NCBI GenBank assembly: GCA_905250125.1
Contig: CAJNOL010000085.1
Coordinates: forward strand, 104,520-168,519
From: Rotaria sordida
Lineage: Eukaryota; Rotifera; Eurotatoria; Philodinida; Philodinidae
Length of the DNA: 64,000 nt
Reading direction: 5' to 3'
The position numbers were made by a program, and so were the translations under genes. This document shows positions 57,205-64,000 of the stretch, piece by piece. A model generated the notes under the pieces. That model did not search any database. It was not told the DNA's origin and was given only the letters and a program-made list of their open reading frames with translations. The first letter of the stretch is position 1. Each line of letters opens with the position of its first letter.

Positions 57205-58929
57205 ATGACGCCACTGCTCATTGTATTGATGTATGCGATTGTTGGACCATTTGCGGTTTTAAAACTTTATGCTAAAAATCTTATGCGTCAAGCTTATAAA
57301 AATCAAATTCTTCTTAAATTAGCAGCATCAATCATCAGTTTAGTAGTTGGTTCTCAAGTAGCTTATAAATATCGTTATCAACATACATTTATATGGTTAA
57401 CAAGTAGTTTGTTAATTCTACTTCTTAATTATTGGTATATAATACCATTTATTCTTATTTATATATTACCTATAATAAATAAATTTATTAATTATTGGTT
57501 TAAATTTATTGATTTATTTTCTAATAAAATTCTTCGTCCATATAGTACAAAATTTTGTCAAATATTACCATCAATATGGATATTTGAATTAAATCAAAAA
57601 TTATGGCCAATTGAAAGTATTCGTATTATGTTAATATATGGTTCAATTGGTCCAGCAATTTATTGTGGATATGAAATTTATTCATATTTATTCTTTGGTA
57701 TTAGTTTTAATGTATGTATTTCAATAAGTATAACAATTCTTGTAACAACAACATTATGGCACATACTTGAAGCTATTGATCGACATCTTTATCCATTTAT
57801 ATTTGCAATTATAATACAATATTATATTATACCAATAAAATCATTTTTAAATATTCCATTAACAATTTTATTAACAACATTTTTATTTCCATGGTTAAAT
57901 AATCTTTTAATTAGTAATTCAATTCAAGAATTTATAAATAATATAACACTATTAAATATTCGAACATATTTAGAAGGAAATAATAATTATAGAAGATTTT
58001 ATTGTGAATTTGTTAATTTATTTATAATATTTTATTTAATATATCATGTTTTTATTTCATGTTTAATTAATAATGTATTATGGTTATTAATAATATTAAT
58101 TATAAGTTTATTATTTATTTATTTATATACAAATTTAATATATTTAATATTATTTCAACCAAATATAATTATGTTTTTATTTTCATCATTTATTTTATGT
58201 AAATATATTATATATAGACGAATTGACGAACATTTTATTTCAAAATATTTTCTTTTAATTATGTTATTAACATTTTATTTTGCTTTGATTTATCCATTAT
58301 TATATCATATATTACGTCGTTCAATAATTAAATCTGCTCATAATCTTGGATTAAAATTACAATTATTTCGAGAAAAAATCAATCAAAAAAGAGTTCAATT
58401 TAGTAAAAAATATTTGTCTATAACATATATTCATGATCCATCAAAATATTTTATATTACATTTATGCAACATTATAATCACTATTTGTATTCTAATAATA
58501 CTTCCAATAAATATTTTATTACGATTAGTTTTATCTTTATTGACATATTTACTTATTGGTCGATTATTATTAACACATGGTTTAGAAATTCTTCGAATTT
58601 TAACATCATTATGTATAAGTATAACAGCTGGTGCTCATGTTTATGATCGTTATAATAATTCTCTCATATTAACAATGTCAATTGCATTGATAACATATAT
58701 ATGCACATTTGTAATTACCTTTCCGATGATTTATCGTTTTGTACAATTTATATTAATACATTTTTCTTTAGTAAATTATCTTAATGACTTTTTACAAAAT
58801 TTCTTTTCGTATACATGGTCATATTTTGATATCTTTTGGCCACATATTAAAGAAAGTTTTTATGAAGTTAAAACACAAATTGAACAATCAAAAATAAATA
58901 TATTTCATCATTCTAGAAATGTACAATAA
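57205..58929 (+). CDS. Polytopic membrane protein of unknown function, 574 aa
   Basis: Single uninterrupted exon of 575 codons. More than half of the residues are Ile, Leu, Phe, Tyr or Val, arranged in roughly 12 to 15 hydrophobic segments from residue 2 to about 530, separated by short basic or polar turns. There is a longer polar loop near 395-420 with Lys and Arg. The C-terminal 40 residues are polar and probably cytosolic. No transporter, channel or GPCR signature was recognised, and there is no cleavable signal peptide. The stop codon TAA is part of an AATAAA (58925-58930), so the poly(A) signal overlaps the coding end. Lack of introns contrasts with the neighbouring long gene. Confidence 0.75.
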   Translation: MTPLLIVLMYAIVGPFAVLKLYAKNLMRQAYKNQILLKLAASIISLVVGSQVAYKYRYQHTFIWLTSSLLILLLNYWYIIPFILIYILPIINKFINYWFKFIDLFSNKILRPYSTKFCQILPSIWIFELNQKLWPIESIRIMLIYGSIGPAIYCGYEIYSYLFFGISFNVCISISITILVTTTLWHILEAIDRHLYPFIFAIIIQYYIIPIKSFLNIPLTILLTTFLFPWLNNLLISNSIQEFINNITLLNIRTYLEGNNNYRRFYCEFVNLFIIFYLIYHVFISCLINNVLWLLIILIISLLFIYLYTNLIYLILFQPNIIMFLFSSFILCKYIIYRRIDEHFISKYFLLIMLLTFYFALIYPLLYHILRRSIIKSAHNLGLKLQLFREKINQKRVQFSKKYLSITYIHDPSKYFILHLCNIIITICILIILPINILLRLVLSLLTYLLIGRLLLTHGLEILRILTSLCISITAGAHVYDRYNNSLILTMSIALITYICTFVITFPMIYRFVQFILIHFSLVNYLNDFLQNFFSYTWSYFDIFWPHIKESFYEVKTQIEQSKINIFHHSRNVQ

Positions 58930-61330
58930 ATATAAATATATTGTAAATTTTTGTTTTACTTTTGTTTCTCCAATTTTGATTAAAAATTATGTTTAAAGAT
59001 TTGACAATCTATGATAAATGACGATCAATGATGCATGACTGACAGAGATATACAAATTTATTTTTATCTTGATATATAATCAGATTTCGTTGACTACAGT
59101 AAAATTTTCAAAAATATCCGATATATGTTTTTTTCTCCTAATGATATTAACTTAAATAAATTCAATTTTCTTTCTCTATATCTTCTGTCATATTGACAGT
59201 TTCTATTTGAAAGATGTTTCTACATTTACTTAATAAAACCAATGATCATATTGAATAAGTCATTTTCATTCTATTGGTTTTATATGACAATGATTCGAGT
59301 ATCTTAATCGGTAACTATAGTAGAATGAATATAATAAATCGTTCACTGTTTTTTTCGAATTATTGTGATGTGTTCATTCAATTAGAAAAAAAATTCAATT
59401 CTTCTTTCATTTTGCAATTTTCTTTTTTTGTGATTTGGCTTTGATTTTAATGGAATAACAAATCAATTTTATGATTTATCTTGATTAAAAATAACATGTG
59501 CTATATATTTTCTTTAATCATTCGATTTATTTCTGGTTAAAAAAAAAAAAAGAAATGTTTGTCTTTTCTTATCATCTTTAATTCATTTTCCCAACAGGTT
59601 GTAATTTTGATTACTTTAGACAGTCATTTTTTATTATTGCCTCTTTGTGCCTATAAGCTATAAGCATTTATTCCCTGCTGTTATCACAATATGTTTATTC
59701 GGATATGGGTCAAAGATGAACATAGTATTGGTTAAATGTCATTTAATTATTCCTCTTCACATTTATTATAGGAAAAAAGAAGAAAAACAAGCGTAAAAAA
59801 AAAAGTACCAGACATTTATAGTACTATTCATTGTGTCGCGTGTCTACTATATATACCAGAATGTCATTATTCGTAATTGGAGAAGCGCTATATCTGCTTA
59901 CTATAGAATAACTTTTCTTGTCGCTCGTTTGCTCGCGCTCATGACCTTCTTTTATTCTCTCGATTTTTTTTCTTTCTTTCTTTCTTTCTTTCTTGCACAA
60001 AAGTTCATCCTGCCGTTGCAGCTGCTGAACGCTCATTCTTCACTTATTATACGTTAGCCAACGATGGAACTCTTTTCTCTTATATTCAACATATAGAAGT
60101 TTTTCTCTTTTTGTTCTTTATCTTTTCTTCTTCATCTTCTTCTTCTTCTTCTTCTTCTTCTTCTTGTCGTTATAGTAAACGAGAACTGTAGACGATTTTT
60201 TTCTTTTTGCTATATATGTGTTCTCAACAATATAACTCATGTATGTTCGCGTAAGAAAGAAAAAGAGAGAGTTAGATGTGTATAGTCGTCGTCTCTGTTT
60301 GTGTTTGACGCCCGAATGCGTTTGATATGATGAGGTGAGGACAATAGAATAATAAAAATGATTGAATGAGGTGTGATAGACGGAACTATATACTTCAAAC
60401 AATTCGGCACTAAAGGGCATCAAACATACAGAATAAGTAAAATATAACGAAAAAAACAACATATTTGATTGATATTCGGACAAAAGAAACATTTTTTTTG
60501 TCTTTTTTTATAAAATTCTTTTGCTTTCTTTGTTCCATATAGTAGTGATCGATTATACAATAGATTGAGACATAGGATTTTTTTTTTCTTCGTTCTCTTA
60601 AATCATGTCGCATATAATCAAATGCTTTTGTGACCTGATAAAACAAACAAATATTTCTGTCTATTTGTATAGAAGACACATAAAACAAAAAAAAAGTAAA
60701 GAAAAGAAGTTGTTCGAGAAAGAATCTTGACGATGTTTTAAGGCTTATCCTCGTTGTCATCTGTTTTGTTTTATATGATATTTTCTAGCTTTTCATTATT
60801 TGCTAAAACATACATCTTCATACTATAAAGACAAATCTAACATTGGATTGACCATCTGGCGATGCTTTCTCGTTCTTCTCGTCTGTTCATTTGACTCTTG
60901 AGGGCCGTACACAAATGTATATATATATATATATTGTACGTTCATGCTGCCGTCCTTGTCTCTTCCTTTTTTTCTTGCGACCTACCATTCGTTCGTTCAC
61001 CCGCACTCGTTTGGACAATAAAAATCGATCATTTTACGGCGGCTGGAGTAACTATATATATATACATATATATATATACATGTATATCTCCCCTCTCCCT
61101 TTTTTTTCCTTCTCTTTTCTCTTTATGACCGGCTCAATTTGTGGATGGCGAATGAGGCTAAGCGCGTACGTATAGAACTGGTTCATCATCATTGAACAGA
61201 ACAGACACACACATCCTTCTTTTCTTTTCTCAACATACTCTACAAGTGTCCGATAGTCTATTGTTAGTGAACTCTATTCTTTTAGCTTTTTCTATCTTTT
61301 TTTTCTTTTTAGAAACGAAAAAAAGGAACA
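58930..61330. other. Intergenic with microsatellites
   Basis: Contains CTTT, CTT and TA runs (about 59971-59994, 60124-60163, 60916-60933 and 61053-61080). Open frames on both strands around 59.8-61.2 kb are products of these simple repeats. An acceptor-like TTCTTTTTAG ends at 61312, 18 bases before the next start codon. Confidence 0.55.
60124..60163. repeat. (CTT)n microsatellite
   Basis: About thirteen TTC/CTT triplets with one interruption. Confidence 0.9.
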
Positions 61331-62639
61331 ATGTATTATTATCACCATCTATATAATTTATTAGTTTTATTTTTCATTATTCCATCATTAGTAAATTTAT
61401 TAACAATTAATAGTGATGTTTTAATTATACCAAAGAATGCTCAACATGGTTTTGTTTTACTTGAAGAAACAAAATCAAGTCGATTTAATGAATTTAATCA
61501 ATGTTTAAAACAAAATAATGAATTAAATATTGATATTGATATTGATAAAAAATATGGTGATTTAATATTAAATAAAACAATTGAAAACTATAATTTTACG
61601 CAACAACAACGACTTCTATGCACAATCAATCGAAATCAAGTAAAGAAAATTTTCTTTTTTTTTTTTCTTTTTTTGAAGTGTGATCTAATCAAATTGTTCG
61701 ATGTCACATTAGTATAGTCTACACGCAAAGTTGAACTCATACGTCTTTTCTTTTTTTTTTGTGTTTCTATCGCGAATCGACTATTTGTTCAGGAGGAAAA
61801 ATAAATGGAGAAGGGGGGGGATGAGGTTAATTTGTCTGATTGATGTTTATGTAAAATGAATGTTTTTGAACTGATCGATCGTTTTTGAATTCACATTCTA
61901 TGCATAATCAAAACCTAGATTTTCTATCTTCAGAGTTATAGACGTTTTTACTAGCATGATAGAGATCAATAAATCGAATGATGGATGATATTTTGATCTG
62001 AGACAAGTTTATTTGCTTGATATATATCAATCCAATAAAATACCTATAATTTTGAATAGAAAGCCTAACTGAATTTATCCTTTTGAGATTTTTAATATTT
62101 CACTAGAGTCTATCCTTTATACACAGAATTCGGATAATCAATTGAAAAGAATTCTCTTGCTGGATGGTTTTGATATTTGGTTTTTTGTTTTTTTTTTGTA
62201 GTCATCGATTTTAAAACTTTACTATACAATTATTGATTCATCTAATGATGTAGTTTTTACATCACCTATTTATCATATGGATCCGATAAGATTTGTTGTA
62301 CATCGATTTAAAAAAATCGAATGTTTATCATCATCATCAATTGTTAATTATGAATTTGTTGATTCGTCAATACCATTAAATATAAATTCAAGAACAGGAA
62401 AAATATATTCAAAAGATGAATGTATAAATTTAAATGAAATACTTATTAAATGTTATGATATATATGATAGAAAGAAAAATGCATATGCAAAAATAATATT
62501 TGATCAAATTTGTCAAAAAAATTCTATAAAAAAATCAAATATAAATTGGATTAATAAAATTGGTGAAGAACGAAGAAAACGAATTCATTATCAACAAGAA
62601 AAAATATCATCGGTAATTATTTTATTAAAAATTATATGA
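61331..62639 (+). CDS. Cadherin-like extracellular protein, 5' part
   Basis: Exon 1 is 61331-61639 and exon 2 begins at 62202, both in phase 0. Exon 2 either splices at a GTAATT donor after 62612, continuing beyond the window, or ends at the stop at 62637-62639. A hydrophobic signal peptide covers about residues 5-25. Residues 26-240 contain beta-rich segments and possible N-glycosylation sites (for example NKT and NFT). A block with IPLNINSRTGKIYSKDE followed by ILIKCYD and AKIIFD resembles the FxIDxxTGxI...VxAxD...A.V.I.I.D pattern of a cadherin repeat. The normal calcium-binding DxND is not clear, so the match is tentative. Confidence 0.5.
61640..62201. other. Intron 1 of the cadherin-like gene (562 bp)
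   Basis: Bounded by GTAAAG and TTTTTTGTAG. No feature recognised apart from a G8 run near 61815. Confidence 0.6.
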
Positions 62640-64000
62640 TAATTAAAAGCTTTTTTTCTTTTATTATAAACGATCGAATGGATTAAGTGATTTCTTTCCG
62701 AGTGTCATTTTATTATTGAAATGAATAGATATTTATAAAATTAGGGAAAAGAAATTTTAAAAGAGTCTGACATCAAGGATTTATTTCTAACAAGATATGA
62801 CATTCATTTCCGTTTTTATTCATAATAAAAAAAACAAACAAGAGGAATAGATTCTATACATCGTCTATTTTTAATTCAATCAAGAATAATTATTGACATA
62901 AATTGATTAGATGAAAATCAATTGATAGAAATATATGAAGATTTTAATGTTAAGAATTTTCACCTTTAAGTTTTTCAAATAAAACAAATAATAATTTTAT
63001 TATCATTGAATAGATCCCTTGTAAGGTATATTTCGAATAGAATATTTATATTTAACTAATTTTTTTTAATATGTTACTCTTTTCTGAGTGTCTCAGTCAG
63101 TCCTACGCCAAATTTTGACTCTTTAGTTTATAGCGTTAATGACTGATGGGGCACTTAGTGTGAAAATCGTACTTTAGACATGCAAAGAAAATGTAATCTT
63201 CTAAGTACCAAAGAAAGGAATGAATAGATCATTTTGTACAGCTTGGAATGTTCTTTCGAATGATATAATTTTCGTGGTCATTCGTCCAAAATACTTTATA
63301 ACAGTCACTTGTTCATTATCGTATAGAACGATATGTTTCATATGACATTTCAAGCAGCAGTCAATCAACATGGGATTTTCATGTTTATATCTCGACTAAT
63401 ATGAAATGTTAAGAAACTTTGGCGGTCTAACATAGGCATAGATTATAATAAAAAATATATTACTCAGAAATTGTTTAATTTTTTGTTTTGGTCATACTTA
63501 AAACGTTCTAGTTCCTTTATTTATAACTATAAAAAGAAAATTTTAAATAGAATTAAATAAAAATAATGAAAAATTAATAGAACTATTCAAGATTTATTTA
63601 CATTTTTCAATAGAACATTCTTTAATGAGTCAAAGAAAATATTTGCTTTTTTTATTTGTCGAACTAAATGTAAATAGAAATGCAACGGTGATAGTACATC
63701 GGTCTTACGTACAGCTTTGCATTGGTCTAAACGTGTATGTATAGACTACCATTTTAAGAACGTAGACTAAATGTTTTCGAAGTCCAAGAGTCTGAATCTA
63801 TAGAAAATTTATCAAAATTCTCGAGTTCGAGAAAGAATTAGTCATATGTTATAAAATTCAGCTATTTTCTTGAAATAGCTTTCGTCCAACTGAATAAATC
63901 GAAATGGACCTATGAAGACTGAAAAGAATTTGAGTCCTTAGCTTATTGTTACTTAGATACTACATTTCTACGGTTTTATTCATCCCTCAAAAATAGCAGA
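62640..64000. other. Right-edge region, no exon seen
   Basis: Either intergenic or a long intron of the cadherin-like gene. A weak inverted pair (AGTGTCTCAGTCAGTC near 63088 and GACTGATGGGGCACT near 63140) may mark a small decayed element. Nothing else was recognised. Confidence 0.4.

Noticed and set aside
60118-60760. Two minus-strand frames with a Lys-rich end
   Set aside because: The Lys run is the translation of a CTT microsatellite; the rest has no domain or gene-like context.
1-64000. CRISPR arrays, bacterial operons, rRNA genes, spliced-leader RNA gene, telomeric repeats
   Set aside because: None was seen. The window is eukaryotic, and I found no match to the bdelloid spliced leader as I remember its start.

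Overview
The window is strongly A+T-rich eukaryotic DNA. It has compact multi-exon genes, many introns of only about 50 to 100 bases, and several start codons 11 to 26 bases after a clean 3' splice acceptor with no visible upstream exon. With a mono-ADP-ribosyltransferase (ART) gene, a separate ART pseudogene, and the type of N-terminal domain typical of rotifer ART proteins, this points to a bdelloid rotifer, probably Rotaria-like. That is inference from gene content and style; no species marker is present. The acceptors next to start codons fit spliced-leader trans-splicing, which is known in bdelloids.

Layout. 1-654 (-): 5' end of a Lachesin/DIP-like immunoglobulin gene running off the left edge. 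2.76-3.30 kb: a broken ART copy. 4.05-5.0 kb: two tandem tRNA-Pro(UGG) genes beside the ribosomal protein gene RPL35 (-). 8.2-10.2 kb: an unrecognised 269-aa gene and a decayed inverted copy of it. 10.6-14.7 kb: repeats, including a foldback element interrupted by a 2.57-kb hAT-type transposon with an exact 8-bp target duplication. 16.0-16.9 kb: a duplicate of the tRNA-Pro region. 17.8-26.3 kb: a seven-exon ART gene (1,104 aa) with two introns of about 2.5 kb, followed at operon-like spacing by a 192-aa gene. 28.7-32.1 kb: the DNA-repair gene XPC. 38.0-39.3 kb: a clockwork-orange-like bHLH-Orange repressor. 41.4-44.4 kb: nested small transposons and a second foldback copy. 46.7-56.7 kb: a 13-exon KIF26/VAB-8-type atypical kinesin. 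57.2-58.9 kb: an intronless 574-aa polytopic membrane protein of unknown role. 61.3-62.6 kb: the start of a cadherin-like secreted or membrane protein.

The genes do not form one pathway. Housekeeping genes (RPL35, tRNA-Pro, XPC), developmental or neuronal genes (KIF26, cwo-like, Ig protein, cadherin-like) and rotifer-type accessory genes (ART cluster, 269-aa family, 574-aa protein) are interspersed, and mobile elements collect in long intergenic regions and large introns. Exon joins were chosen by eye. Coding phase closes exactly across all proposed joins in every multi-exon model, which is the main support for them; no transcript data were available.
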